From Psococerastis gibbosa (lineage: Eukaryota > Arthropoda > Insecta > Psocodea > Psocidae): DNA of 64,000 bases. A program made the position numbers and the translations under genes. How positions within the stretch are numbered: position 1 is the first letter of the stretch; each line of letters opens with the position of its first letter. Positions 17,716 through 30,232 of the stretch are shown here, one piece after another. The notes below the pieces were generated by a model that was given only the letters and a program-made list of their open reading frames with translations, searched no databases and was not told the origin of the DNA. The stretch lies in assembly GCA_963971405.1 (NCBI GenBank), contig OZ020489.1:3348001-3412000 (forward strand). Reading direction: 5' to 3'.

Positions 17716-19999
17716 GAGAAAACTCGTAAAAAATAGAACCAGACTCGAAGTTTGGCCACCCTTGATACCAGTAGCTGTCGCGCATGCGTACAACAAACAC
17801 TGCCACTTGGTTCCACCATAGCACCACCGCTTTGCCGTTAATGCCGTTCAGTTGCCGCGTGGTAGTCCTGCAGTTAGGTTGTGCTTCTCTCTCCCTAACC
17901 TCACCACGTAGTCGTGCCGGTACCAACATTTTCTTATCAGTCCTTTGGCGTCGTTATGGCCCGTGAAGTCACGTAGTCTGTATTATGAACGCTTTTATAC
18001 GCAGTGTATGGTCTGGGTGTTAGAAGGTTTTTATGGTGATGTAGCCTGTGGGTAAGTTTGTTTTCTTAAGCTATTTGGGTTCGCTCTTTTGGTATTGCCT
18101 ATTGTACTGAGTTTAGGCGAATTTCGAAGAGGTTACGCCCGGTAGGGATATTGGAACAACATATTTACATAAACCTGATTTTTGGGTTTCGCCTGTATTA
18201 TGTACCTAATCTAGAAGTTCTATATTATAAGCAACTTAGGATAGATGGAACATTCTCTCACACTAAGGTTCTAACCTAACCGGTTTTTTTACAATTAGGT
18301 CTACTTATTAGCTCAATCCCATACCAACCGGATTTTGGGGTTTCGACTTTGTTATGTAACTTAGAATTTGATATAACTTTCAAACTGTTAACCTGCTTTG
18401 AACTTGAACTTAAACTTTGGAAAGGTGGAACTTTCGCTCCCGCCAATCCAATATTATTTGTTTGAAATATTTTCTGGCACGTGCCACATTTTCTTCGCCC
18501 AATCAGAGAACGCCCTGGATACTTCTAACCACATCAATATTGGCTGATCAAAATAACACTTGTTCTGATTGGTCGGAGAAATAAAAAATATCCATGTAGA
18601 ACTTTAGATAACTTAGATTTCTATACATGGGCGCAGCTAGGATTCGATCCACAGGGGGGACAGATGCAAAAGTTCGATTAAATAGTCTGTTTTTCGCAGG
18701 TTTATTTGAATATTTTATTGTTATAAATTTAAATATAAATAAATATTTATAATTGTTAGCATTAAAATATGATTTATTATATCTAAAGTATTTTAAATTC
18801 CCCGCTTTTTTTGTATTGCGTAAATCCATTAAAGAAAACCCTATTCTATGTAGTGTTCACACGTCACATCTGTAGGCCCTGCTTCTCCGAGTTAATAAAC
18901 CCGTATCTTGGTTTTGTTTCCTTAATAAGCTAATAATGGCACTGAATTGTGACGTGACCCGACAATATACAGTATATGCGATAGAGGCGCCAAATGTGTT
19001 TTGCAGGAGCCAATCGACACAAAGCAGTTGGTGTAATTTGCATAGATATTGCGTGGTCGCATACTTCTGATGCATGGATAGCTTAAATATGACCTTAATC
19101 AGCGCCGGATTAAGGGCTTGGCCATATATACTGTATACGAGAGTCGTATCGAGACTGTTGTTGGTAGGCCCGTAACCGGGGGCTAAAAATATTATAGATG
19201 ATATAGCATAGATAAGATGTAACAAAAATTGGGCAAATACATTATGATTGATTGATTGATGTCTTATATATATTAACTTATATTTTAATTGTAAAAAACA
19301 GCATACAGCAATACCTACATTGTAAAATGACTCAAACAGAAGATTTCTTCTGAGTAGAATTTACCCTGTAAGAAACAATAATTTCTAGATGTATTAAACT
19401 AATGGTAGTAAAAAAACAAGATAAAGTGGCATTTTCAATTATGTAAATTAATATATATAGTAGATTAAGTACTAAATTACTGCTGATTACTTTAATTTTC
19501 GCCAGCCATCAACCATTGCCGGTGAAAACGAAAGAAAAAACCTACTTATATGAAGTAGGCCTACCTATTTTAAAGTCTCACTCACCTTGAATATTGGCAC
19601 TTAATTGCTTTAGTTTTGTCTGTAGGCCTACAGACTACAGTATGCCTCTAATGCACTTAAACTACATACCTATACTACGTAATGCTACCCCGTAGTAATT
19701 TCATAAAGTCGTAGCCTGTGGCGTTTGCTAGTTACGGTACTTTCCGCCCTTCCGATATGAGGTATTAAGTCATTAATTAGTCATCTAATTAATTAATAAC
19801 CTAATTAGTAAGCTATTTTTCACTTACCTGCTTGTCAGGCCTCATTCTACGGCCGGAGGTGTTCTAGTACTGTATAATACGGATGTATTACCGTTATTTA
19901 CACTTCCTATTGTAACTTGTAAGTTACTAAAATGGGCCACTAATATCGGTACTTAGTAGTTTAGTACTTTTAGTAGTAGTTTTTGGTAGTTTTTTAGTA
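17716..19999. other. stretch without recognised genes
   Basis: AT-rich, with no family motif in any open frame. A hAT-like start occurs at about 19101 (CAGCGCCGGATTAAGG), and TAGGCCCGTAACCGGGGG lies at 19166. Short TAGGCCTAC-type phrases occur at 19550-19640. Confidence 0.5.
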
Positions 20000-20915
20000 C
20001 TTAACTTGGAGAAAACAACGTATATCGATTTTTCTAGAAACAAGGATGCTGCTATTGGTCTATTCAATATAAATGTTATTCACCAAAGCAAGGCTGTTAA
20101 ATACCTAGGTATTATTTTTGATGAAAGACTAACTTGGAATGAGCAAATTACGCAGACGCAATCCACGCTGCGGAAATGCATTTATAAATTGTATATGCTT
20201 AGAAATATAATAGATTTTTCATTATTAAAAAATGTATACTTTGCCTTGTTTCAAAGCCATTTAATTTATGGTATCATTGCCTGGGGATCTGCCTTTTCAA
20301 ACCTTTTAGAAAGAGTACAAATAGTCCAAAAAAGAGCTCTAAAAGTTATGCATGGAAAACCCTGCCAACAACTCCCCAACAATTGTTCTTAAAGGAAGCT
20401 TTAGTTCAAGTCTTTAAGACGCGCTGCTCCCTTTCCAATGTTAGGCACGATCATAGCACCAGATATTTAAGCAGGGAGCCACTGAAGGTCCCACATCCCA
20501 ATTCTAAACTGTTCATGAGATCAGCGTTGTTCATTGGTGTAAAACATTTTAATGCCCTTCCATTGATATGCCGAAGTTGTGGAAGTCCATATATCATAAA
20601 AAAGGAAATATCTGATTATGTTAAAGTCGTTAAAGAGCGTGATGTTTTTGACATTTGATACTTTGTAAAGTCGATTTATAACAATATACAGTTGTATACA
20701 ATGCTACTATACGTGCGAAAAACAAAATTAAACATGAGTAGGCCTATTTTATTGTAGCCTAGCTAGCAAACTTTTACTGATTATTTCGTTGTGTTACCGG
20801 ATGTAGGCCACACTCGGGCATTTGCCCAGTGGCGTGATTTTTATATATTGTTGTTATATTGTATATTGTCTCATTGTATCGTACTAAAATATATTCATTC
20901 ATTCATTCATTCAGT
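20000..20915 (+). pseudogene. 5'-truncated non-LTR retrotransposon reverse transcriptase with (ATTC)n tail
   Basis: Begins inside the reverse transcriptase at LNLEKT, the strand preceding the thumb. It continues KAVKYLGIIFDERLTWNEQI, YFALFQSHLIYGIIAWG and VQKRALKVM. These are standard motifs of the RT C-terminal/thumb part of Jockey/CR1-like elements. Around 20355-20385 the frame shifts by one base. It then reads LFLKEALVQVFKTRC and continues through FNALPL to a stop at 20656-20658. About 230 bp of 3' untranslated sequence ends in (ATTC)n at 20893-20912, a microsatellite tail as in CR1-type elements. The endonuclease and catalytic YADD region are absent, so it is inactive. Confidence 0.85.
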
Positions 20916-20937
20916 TATGCTTACTCCTGTTGCATTG

Positions 20938-21070
20938 TGTCAATGGTAAGCTTGTCTCAATTTGTCCATTATATGATAATACCGACTGGCCTCAGTTACG
21001 TAAATCCTCCACCAGATGTTGCCACAACTGTGGCCAATCGTCCATAGTGACCTGCAACGGCCACACTCAC
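20938..21070 (+). repeat. dispersed family E fragment
   Basis: Begins GTCAATGGTAAGCTTGTCTC, like 61938. Only the first ~40 bp are well matched. Confidence 0.4.
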
Positions 21071-21099
21071 TCACAGTCTCACATATCGGCATTGGACTG

Positions 21100-22245
21100 G
21101 ACATCGCATTGAATTGCAATTTTTAGAATAACGAAGATCCCAGCAATTGTCATGCGTGGGATCGCCAAAAATTGGATAATTCGGCGCCTTCAGTTTTGAA
21201 GGTATAAAAGTACCTAAACGACAGTACCTAAACGAGAATATCACACAACTCATGTCCGGCATCCCTAATGGAGCTGAAAATGTAATAATTGTATGCATTA
21301 GGAATTCCTGATTCCAGTTACATTCCTAAGTACCATATCCATGGAAATAAATAAAATGGACAAAAAAAAAAGACAGTGTAACCATTATTATTGAAATTCG
21401 GTTTGAAAGCTAATATTTAGCTTACTGCGCAATCTACAGGAATCAAGCCAAACTATCGAATATTTAGCCTATTCCTCTGGATTATTAAATGTTCACATTG
21501 GTATTATGGTGTTCGTGTTCTTACCTGTGTATTCAAATCAATCAAATCAATCAATCAAAAAGCTGTACATTTTTACAAGTTTTTTTTTTACAATTATAGG
21601 GGTGACTTACCGCAGGACTAGTCCGTGTGCGGTTTCGGCTTTTATACAAATAACTCAATAACTACAAATAACTGTATGGAAACCAAAGTTGAATTATGCT
21701 TGTTTTGTTGTATTGTGAATATAGCCGAGTTCATGGCGGCTTTATTTCAACATTATTAATTTCTGCTAGTTCGTACTTTTATTTTTTTAAATACAAGACA
21801 TTTCTAGTTTTTTATGAAATACATTTAATTTACCACAATAGTAGTAGGCTTATATTTATAATATTGTTAATTTTCTCGTATACTGTGTATAAACATCGCA
21901 TGCAAGCGTAGACCTGTCGCAAATCAATTCACGGATTACCTACACGGACGACTGAAGAGATTATTCGGATACATTCATGCAATTGCTTGCATGCGATTAA
22001 ACTTTAATAAAAGTATTTGAAATTTTTTTTCTTCAAAAAAATCATTTAAAGCGCGACTTTTTTCAGAGTGATAACTTCTAAATGTACTCGTACTCTATGC
22101 TATGGGCGAGTTTCGACTAGCGCAAGCTTTAAAAGTAATTTTGTATATTTATATGTATATATTTTGTAATTTTAAGCAAGATTTACCAGTTTAATGCTTA
22201 AAGTTGTCATTTCTTACAAAGGAGCAAAATTCAATCAAATACATT
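21100..22245. other. no gene; SINE G fragment at 21940-22012
   Basis: GACTGAAGAGATTATTCGGA and TGCATGCGATTAAAC at 21950-22000 match the 3' part of SINE family G. The rest is AT-rich sequence without recognised content. Confidence 0.45.
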
Positions 22246-22248
22246 TAA

Positions 22249-23086
22249 AAGTTCACTCGAACATGCTTTCCAATTTATCAAAATTATTCGATAGAGAAAA
22301 TTAGTAATTTTATGGCAAATATTTTTCCTATGGTTAAATTTCCGATATCTCGGGGGGGGGGGGGGGGTCTCCACCTGACGTCACTGGAAGTGAGGTAAAT
22401 TCTCGATAGGTCAAACAAACACATTAATTACCACACAACAATAATGGCAGGGCATGCAATGCATTTGAGCGCGAATTTTCTATCATTTTTTTCAAAAAAT
22501 AATTTTTTGGGCAAAACCAAATATTTTTTTTGGGAAAGCAAACCTATCCGGTTTCGTTACTCAATTTAACACCTAAAACATGCTTGAAGGTAGAAATCAT
22601 CGATAGAAAGGTTTCGCATTTTTTAGTCATTTTTTCATTAAAATTTAGTTATTTTTATTTTTTTACCCCCAGAAGCAAACTATCAAGGGGCAAGCGACCC
22701 CCCGCATTTTGTCAACATTAATAACGACTACAATCTACGAGAATTTAAAAGAAATCGTTGGAGCCGTTTTTGAGAAATAATTTTTTTAGACGTTTTTTTG
22801 GAGTTTTCTGAAAATAAAACCCCCCCAAATTGAGTTAGCCAAAAAAAAAAAAAAATGGTCCCGAGGTATAATTTTTGTGAACCTACATGCCAAATTTCAC
22901 TCAAATCCACCGAGTAGTTTGCCCGGAAATCGACGAACAGACAGACAGACCGACAGACAGACATTTTGTAAAAACCACTTTTTTGGGTTCCTGGGACCTC
23001 AAAACGTGTAAATCCGTTGAAATCTCGGAATCGAAAATTTCGACCATCACAAAGCTTTCCTTATACTACGTATAAATTGGAAAGCA
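22249..23086 (+). mobile_element. family A element, copy 1
   Basis: Left end ACTCGAACATGCTTTCCAAT, lacking the outer AAGAACCGGTCC. Then the G run at 22350-22366, CACCTGACGTCACTGG, TAGAAATCATCGATAGAAAG, GGGGCAAGCGACCCC, GAAATCGTTGGAGCCG and the (CAGA)n tract at 22939. It finishes CTACGTATAAATTGGAAAGCAA. The subterminal GCTTTCCAATTTAT / ATAAATTGGAAAGC pair is inverted. No transposase frame: the cysteine/serine-rich open frames derive from the CAGA repeat. Confidence 0.85.
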
Positions 23087-23416
23087 AATAAATAGCGTGC
23101 GTGTATCGTTATAAACACGTAAGAAGTCAAACTTCCTTATGACATTGTGACATTATTTCCGAAAAATGGTCTACTGCAATATATTTACAACTTTACAGAA
23201 ATTGGTTAAGTCAATCTAAATTAGATAAATTTCAAGCAATAGGCTTTTATTGTTATAAACATGTATACAAATAATAATTCAATTATTTTACCTTATTGTT
23301 GCTAAGATTATAATGGCATTCCATTAATTATATTGGTTGTCTGTAAGTCGGTTGTAAAGTCGGTTTACAGACGATAGTTTAACGTGACAACGCCTAAATT
23401 ACTAAATTTCCCTTAC

Positions 23417-24210
23417 ATCATGTATGGCTGGAAAGAGAAAGAAATGTTGAAAAGCCCTTAAGTAGTTTGAATTTTTTAAATATTTAAATAAATAATTTTT
23501 GTTGAAAATCGTGTGCACCCCCTGACGTTTCACACCCCCGAAGCCAAACCCCTTGCTTGATCACCACAAATATAGCATGGCCTGAAAGAGGAAGAATAGA
23601 CAAAGACATGGGTATAATTTAAATTAAGATGCTTTAAACCCGCCCATGCAATTCAAATGGGATTGCTGGAAATGAATTTTTTCGCGTCAGTTTTTAGAAA
23701 TTTTGTGTTCCACTCGTGTTTAAGGGGTGAAGGGGTGAATTTGAAAATATGTATTTATACTCATTTGAAACCTTAATTCATACTGCTTCTAATGAGACAT
23801 TAAAAATTCATTTCGGTTGAAAATTGCAGGCTGTGGAATTTTTTTACTCTATGCATGTAAATTCAATAGTACCCTTTGAACCTGTTTTCCGCCGAAACAC
23901 GGATGACTTATACACTCAACTGACCCCGAACGAAGAGACCTAGAGGAGAACTGAATATATGTCTGGAAAGAGCAAGAAAGGTGGAAAAGAACTAAAGTAG
24001 TTTGAAGTTTTCAAATTGATTATAAAACCCCCAAAAACGCGACCGAAAAAGGCCGATTTTCGAAGAAAGAAATTCCGGCCAACTTTGGGCTCACGTTTCA
24101 CACCCCCAAAGCCAAACCCCTTGCCCTATCACGACAAATATAGCATGGCCTGAAAGAGGAAGAATAGACGAAGCCGTGGGTATAATTTAAATTGAGATAG
24201 GCCTTCTACA
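23417..24210 (+). repeat. imperfect tandem duplication, unit ~540-560 bp
   Basis: TATGGCTGGAAAGAGAAAGA at 23424 pairs with TATGTCTGGAAAGAGCAAGA at about 23958. CACGTTTCACACCCCCAAAG near 24087 pairs with ACGTTTCACACCCCCGAAGC near 23524. ATAGCATGGCCTGAAAGAGG is present twice. Two units are visible, with no coding sense. Confidence 0.65.
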
Positions 24211-24639
24211 TCTGCCCAAAAATGAGCGTCATCCATGAGTACAGAAATCAGGATGGCGCATAAGAGAAAAACAAGATGGCGCGTAACCGAAAAACATGAC
24301 ATTGGATTTTTCATGCGATTTCTTCTCCCTACGCCGATAAAGAAGTTTCGCTTCAAAAAATATTGAAGAAAATTTGAATTTTGGAATCATTGCAAATGGC
24401 CGCGGGAATCCTGCCGACTGGTAATCTGTTGCGTGTCCATGTGTTTACCTGTATATGCCCATGGCTTTTTCGGCAAAATAAAAACAATAATATTATCGGC
24501 ACTATGCCAAATTACACCTGACTATGCCTGACTATGGCCTAGTGCCGAAACTGCTCGTAAAGTAATATAGGCTAATTGTTTTTATTTTGTAGACTAAGTT
24601 AAGTTATTATTTTTATATTTATTTTAATTTAATTGTAAT

Positions 24640-24800
24640 CTGTTAGTCAGTCTGTTCGTCGATTTGTGAGCAAACTACGGATATTGATGAAACGTGGTAT
24701 GTACAGTCATAAAAATAATTTCTAGAGATTATTTTTATTTACTAAATTTGGGGTTTTGCCCCCCCCCCCCCAAAAAAAAAACTCCAAAATCCCGTATACC
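24640..24800 (-). repeat. highly diverged family A module, reverse
   Basis: CAGTCTGTTCGTCGATTTGTGAGCAAACTACGG-like order (read in parts: TCTGTTCGTCGATTT, GCAAACTAC, ATTGATGAAACGTGGTATGT) parallels the reverse-strand family A text TCTGTGCGTCAATTTCCGGG, GCAAACTACTC, TTTGATGAAATT. It is followed by a C run and AAAAACTCCAAAA as in family A. Confidence 0.5.
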
Positions 24801-25474
24801 CTTCTTTTCTATAAAATTGTTCCAACAATCTTGTAGTCGTTTTTAATGTAGACAAAAACATAGTTGTATTTATGACAATGTAGAGAAACATTTAATCTAA
24901 TACCTATGTTAATTGTTTATAGCTCTGCAGTGAATATTTCCTGTGAAATTAGGCTTACCAAAAAAAAATGGGTGTCCGATTTGCTTTTAAGCGGACGTTA
25001 TACCGTATGTTACTTAAGGTACGTTGTACGTCTTCGACCCGTACTAATGAATATAATTTATGGCCATCATAATATTTAAATTAACAAATAAAGTAATAAT
25101 TAACATTCTGTGCAAGTCGTTATACAACTTTTTTTTCTTCCGTTTTTATGCTCTTTTATTGCACACCAACTGGTCTTCTTCTTGAGAAGCAGCCCACTGG
25201 CCCATAACGGTTCACCGTGGCAAGTTTCTACTCTTAGTCCGCGAGTCCTGCTGTCCACAGGCCAAACTTGCTTGACCACTTGCAACGGGTTGGCAGGACA
25301 TTTTCAAGGCACATATTCAAGGGCGGGACAGTCCTGCGAGGCAAGCCAAAATTGATTTTGGACTCTTTTGAACATCTATTGTTTATTATATCCGAAAATG
25401 AAGAAGCAGGAAAATCCTAGACTCAGCGAGACACGAACCTATGTCTTGCCGGGGCATTGTGCGTACCACTACAC

Positions 25475-25620
25475 AGGGCTTGTGGTCCTGCGGTTAAGAC
25501 TACGCCCCGGGTAGGCGTAGATCGTGGGTTCGAATCCCTATATCCTCTAATTTCGGTTATAACATGGAGGTTACCTCTTCAACCAAAGTTAATGTAATGT
25601 CAGTGTTATATTGTGCATGT
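25475..25620 (+). repeat. SINE family S1, most complete copy
   Basis: An A-box-like TGTGGTCCTGCGGTTAAGAC and box B GATCGTGGGTTCGAATCCC are spaced as in a tRNA gene. They are followed by CCTCTAATTTCGGTTATAAC, ACCTCTTCAACC and a short tail. A second reverse tRNA-like phrase sits just upstream (CGAACCTATGTCTTGCCGGG). Confidence 0.65.
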
Positions 25621-26222
25621 CAAATAATGCTGCAATATAATCAGTGACTGTTATATTTCTTAACTAATCAAGTCCAATAACTGTGGCCGATCTGTGTTAA
25701 CGTTGGCTACATAGCGTGTATCAAAATGTAAAGAAACATTTCTTCTGCTATGTGACATCTCATTTGCGTGTTTATAATTGATATTTCCTGTGAAATTCTA
25801 CTTTTACACACTTTACTTCCCCTGATTGTCCCTTGGCACATTATGTATTTTCTACTAGAGTTTATAAACGGCGCGGCACTTATAGCATATTGATTCAGGG
25901 TTTTCCAAAGTCCACTCGATTTAATTTACTAAAGATTCTATGAACTTATCGTGTCTTTGTATTGACGGTTCCAAATTCCAGATACATTCCGAACATTCCA
26001 AACTGCCCCGGGCCAACTGTTTTTCTTTAGTAGGCATGCGCTACATGTCTCTATAGTCTGTACACATCTCCCAAGTAGGCTTACTTACTTAACGTGTCCG
26101 GGCCTAGGACACGTTGATCCAAGTAGGCTAAATAGCAAACATAGGCTCCAAGGTGTCGCTGTCTGGGCAGCTTATTTGACTATTTGTCGGACTTTGCTCG
26201 AATGACTCCTTAGTTTGCTTAT
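25621..26222. other. no recognised feature
   Basis: AT-rich sequence; no family member or coding motif seen. Confidence 0.5.
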
Positions 26223-26606
26223 GAGTGCCTCTATTTTTCTGGCCTTTGCCCGACGCCAACTTGATAATAATATATACAGTATAAACCTATAGTCATTATC
26301 TTACTGAGTAGCCAGTTTGTCAACCAGTTGTCCCCAGTCCAGTGTCTAGTCCAGTGCTCTGTAAGTTGTGATTTAGTGCCTATTAGACTTTACTCAGATG
26401 AGTCCCAAAGTTGCCTACTCACATGAGTCCCAAAGTTGCCTATGAGTGCCTCTATTTGTCTGGCCTTTGCCCGACGCCAACTTGATAATAATATATACAG
26501 TATAAGCCTATAGCCATTATCTTATTGAGTAGCCACTAGCCAGTTTGTCAACCAGTTGTCCCCAGTCCGGTGTCTAGTCCAGTGCTCTTTAAGTTGTGAT
26601 TTAGTG
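26223..26606 (+). repeat. direct tandem duplication (~210 bp unit)
   Basis: The text from GAGTGCCTCTATTT through CGACGCCAACTTGATAATAA, AGTTTGTCAACCAGTTGTCC and GTCTAGTCCAGTGCTCT to AAGTTGTGATTTAGTG is present twice with few differences, starting at about 26223 and 26433. The high identity implies a recent event. Confidence 0.85.
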
Positions 26607-26859
26607 TTGAAGAGACAGGCAGCTGTGGCACGGTCTCGTCTCGTCTTGCCAATTGAAGCGACTAGTTATCTTTGAGTGCGTGGGTTTTACAGCTGTACTA
26701 ACTTTCATGCATCGTTTAACATTTGCAGTAATAAGGTAAGCCGGTGCAGTATAATACAGTAACAGAATTATTAGACTGGTATTTTTATGGATGTAGAGCT
26801 ACTTTTAATGGCGCAATGTGAACAGTGTAATTTGCCCGGTAAAGGGCCTCAATGCCAAG

Positions 26860-26960
26860 CAGTAGTGTAGCTATAGGGTGTTTGGCGCCCTGGGCTAGGA
26901 CTACTGTTGGCGCCCCTTCATAATTCATGGTTTTAAAATCTCCCAGGCGGCCTTGTCAAA
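26860..26960. mobile_element. hAT-like end fragment
   Basis: CAGTAGTGTAGCTATAGGG resembles a CAGTGGCGTAGCTA-type terminus and is followed by TTGGCGCCCTGGGC. The family A copy begins immediately after, suggesting truncation by that insertion. Confidence 0.4.
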
Positions 26961-26961
26961 C

Positions 26962-27526
26962 TGTTTCAAAAAATAATTTTTTGCACAGAACCAAATATTT
27001 TTTTGGGAAAGCAACCTGTTTGGTTTTGTTACTCTACTTAACACTTAAAACATACCAGAAGGTAGAAATCATCGATAGAAAGGTTCCGCAGAAAAATTAT
27101 TATTTAGTAATTTTTCATGAAAATTGACTTATTTTTATTTATTTACCCCCAGAAGTATCAAGGGGCAAGCGATCCACCGCATTTTGTTAACAGTAATAAC
27201 GACTACAATATATGTGAATTTAAAAGAAATCGTTGGAGCCGTTTTTGAGATTTTTGGAGTTTTTTTGAGAATAAAACCCCCCAAATTGAGATAGCCCAAA
27301 ATAAAAAAAATTGTCCCGAGGTATGAATTTTGTGAACATACATGCCAAATTTTATCAAAATCGACCGAGTAGTTTGCCCGGAAATCGATGAACAGACAGA
27401 CAGACATTTCGTAAAAACCACTTGTTTGGGTTCCTGGGACCTCAAAACGTGTAAATCCGTTGAAATCCCGGAACCGAAAATGTTGACCATCACAAAGCTT
27501 TCCTTATACAATATAAATTGGAAAAC
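26962..27526 (+). mobile_element. family A element, copy 2 (5'-truncated)
   Basis: Starts within the family at CAAAAAATAATTTTTTGCAC and runs to ATATAAATTGGAAAACA. It keeps the TCATCGATAGAAAGG, GGGGCAAGCG, GAAATCGTTGGAGCCG and short CAGACAGACAGACA modules. The left ~280 bp, including the G run and TGACGTCA-like box, are missing. Confidence 0.8.
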
Positions 27527-27689
27527 AGAAATTCGCTACGGTATTCCGTATGATATAATAACTCTCCATAAACTTACTAATCCTTTAATAACTAGAGGAA
27601 TAATAAAGTATGTTGGTCACCCCTGGATTAATCGGTTGTTATTTTTGTATTTAATTAACTACGTAAGCTATAAAGATTTGGTCCATGGA

Positions 27690-28243
27690 CAGTGGCGCAC
27701 TGGGACTAGAAATCGGCTCGGGCATTTTCGGATACCGCGGCCCCTTCCTCAGGTCAAAAAACCGGACGCACGCCGAAACTCATGTAATTGTTGTAATGCT
27801 TGTTATTGACAAAAAAAAAAAAATATTTTGAAATATGTTTAGATTTGTTTCCTTCGGACTAGGGCTCTATATTAGACAGGTATTGTCATCCGCCATTTTT
27901 TATCCATTAAAAGTCTGGTGTATAAGCCAAGCATTGGGAGTTTACCCGTTTATTATTAGAAATTTATCGTTGTTTATTTATTTTTATTTAAAAAACGTAC
28001 TACTAATTAGGGTAGTGTTGAATAAAAATAATAATAAAACGTGTTTTCGTTTTTTTTTTCAATCTTTTGCATTTCTTAAAAATAATTACAATACTTACCA
28101 TATAGAAAATATAGGATAAAAAATGGCGGATGACAATACCCGGGTATATAGTGCCTTACTTCGGACTTCCGGCCCCGAACAACTATTTTTGGTCTGGCCC
28201 ACCGGGCAAATGCCCCTCTGCCCACCGGCCCAGTCCGCCACAG
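27690..28243. mobile_element. hAT-like element carrying a nested foldback
   Basis: Ends CAGTGGCGCACTGGG and CCCAGTCCGCCACAG (13 of 15 inverted). Flanks TCCATGGA (27682-27689) and TCTATGGA (28244-28251) match at 7 of 8. The interior begins and ends with GGGCATTT / AAATGCCC. An unrelated foldback lies inside at 27879-28140. Confidence 0.8.
27879..28140. mobile_element. nested foldback element with perfect 27-bp inverted repeat
   Basis: GGTATTGTCATCCGCCATTT at the left returns exactly reversed at the right, AAATGGCGGATGACAATACC. The match extends inward to TTTATCC, 27 bp in all. The 208-bp interior is AT-rich with no coding signature. Because the outer hAT ends lie on both sides, this is a secondary insertion or an integral internal palindrome. 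Confidence 0.65.
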
Positions 28244-28249
28244 TCTATG

Positions 28250-30230
28250 GAAGTTGTTGAGGGCTACTTCATGCAAAATATCATAGGGTATTTTTGATTT
28301 TGGTTGAAGTACTAAAATTTCAAGCATTGTAAAGTTTAGGGAGAAATGGCAGCACCGCAAAGTAAAAATACCCAATGATACTTTATCCTTTTTTTTCCTC
28401 TCTTTCTCTCCCGTTTTTTTTTCCTAGATTTAATTGTAAGTACTTATTAATAATACAATCTGTTTTAGGGTTAGAATGATAGCAAGACTTTATATTTATA
28501 GTCTTATTGTTCGCCTTTTGGTTCTTCAATAACGTCGTTTCAATTCAATGATATTGTACGTATGAAATAGTTCCCTACAACTTCCATAAACTTTATAGCT
28601 TACGTAGTAAATTGAATAAAAATAGAAACTGGCTGATTTTTGCATGATCCAGGGGTGACCAGTTCCATACCCTCTGAAATAAAAATAATAAAAACTGGTT
28701 TTGCGGTAATCCAGGGCTGACCAATATTATCTACTCTATGTTGCATACACTCACAGTTTTATCCTTTTTAATTTCTGGTGTGGGATTCGAACTAAGAACT
28801 TTCATGGCAAAAGCCCTTCACTAAGCTACAACAGTCGACAAAGTCTTAAGCTCAGGTTACGCAGACTGGGGTCAACGGTCCAGACAGCTTTAGGTACCGT
28901 ACCTTAGGCATTGTAGCCAGTCATTTCTCATTGTACATCGAGGCTGGCAACCTTGGCAAGGCAGTTACAGTCTGCAGACGGCTTCAAATACCAACTAGAA
29001 ATCTATAACGGAGAGATATTACACGTTTGGCGCCAGTACAATTTTGAGTTTTAGTGGTGTCAGTGGAGGCTATAGTGACTCGACATGTTTCGACCAATGG
29101 CAATTCAGTTTGGTTTATTTTGTATATTTCAACTTTTTCGTAAGTTATTGTCTTAAAAATATTCTGATAAGTGGTATTTTCACTCTTCCTTGCATAATCA
29201 AAAAGAAATGTTGAGTTGGTAAGTTAAAAAAATAGAGTTATTTTTATATATATATAAAAATATCGTCCTAGCCCATAGGGAAATGCAACAACAACTGTTA
29301 CTGTATGTTTGGCAATATATTTGATTGATTGATTGATCTCCAGGTATGCCGCTCGAATTTGTGTATTTTGTTGTGAGATTCCACTGAAGTCATGTAAATT
29401 GATTATTATGTTGCTTGGGTGGCTTCAAGCTTGCATGCTTGCATAGACACATAAACATTATGGACTCGCAACAGTCTACCAGTCATCAGGATTACCGTGG
29501 CCATTTGCAATGTTTCCAAAATTCAAATTTTCTTCATTATTTCTTATGGTTTTTATTGAATTATGCTAATTTATAACAAATTATAACTTTAAGTATTAAA
29601 CTGGTAAATCTTGCTTAAAATTACAATCTTTTAAAGCTTTAGAAATTATTTCTCAAAATGAGATCTACAACGGGAAACCATAATGGCGGCCTTCATAGGA
29701 TAGACGTTTTCGAAAAATAAAATGAGAAGGGGAACAGATAAACTTAATGAAACGCGGGCCTTATAAAATTTGAGCTTACTAACTTGGAGGAAAACTTATA
29801 AAAAGCATTAAATTTGCTAATATAATATAAAAGTAGCAGTGAGGACCAAGTGGCGCCCCTTGGGGGCCCTGCCCCGCACCCCATGCGGTACCCAGCACGA
29901 CCATGGCTGTAGCTAATTGAACGTTGCTCTCTGCCATTGATATTTGATTTTCTCAATTGATTTATTGGTATTTTTCCGCGTCAATTTTTGTTCATTTGTA
30001 AACTGGTGAATACGTCCTCAATATTTCAACCTATATGTTCTTCAAAGTAGCTGAGCTTCTGAGTAATGCCTTATGGGCTCAGAAGTGAAGACACGGAAGT
30101 CCGTAATCTGTACCTCCTCGCGGTGAAGATGGAAGTGCGTAATGGTGACTGAAAAAATAGGAGGCCGAGTTTGAGCCGGGATAAGCTAAAAACACAGTAT
30201 ATTTTCTGGACAAGAGACTCTTTTGTCCTG
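28250..30230. other. no gene; SINE-like remnants
   Basis: 28559-28700 shares GAAATA-CC-CTACAACTT and TTTTTGC-TGATCCAGGGGTG wording with 34380-34510. 28770-28850 contains a reverse box B-like GTGGGATTCGAACTAAG. 29830-29910 has GGCGCCCC-type G/C-rich text like a decayed hAT element. Nothing coding. Confidence 0.4.
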
Positions 30231-30232
30231 GG

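Noticed and set aside
25477-25545. Possible functional tRNA gene
   Set aside because: Boxes A and B are spaced correctly, but the acceptor stem does not pair and the same text with the same 3' extension occurs at several loci, so it is a SINE.
27135-27511. Cysteine/serine-rich open frames (CLSVCLSV type) here and at 43310, 53577, 57588 and 59359
   Set aside because: They recur only because family A carries a (CAGA)n tract and is repeated; frames shift between copies and no start or domain is conserved.
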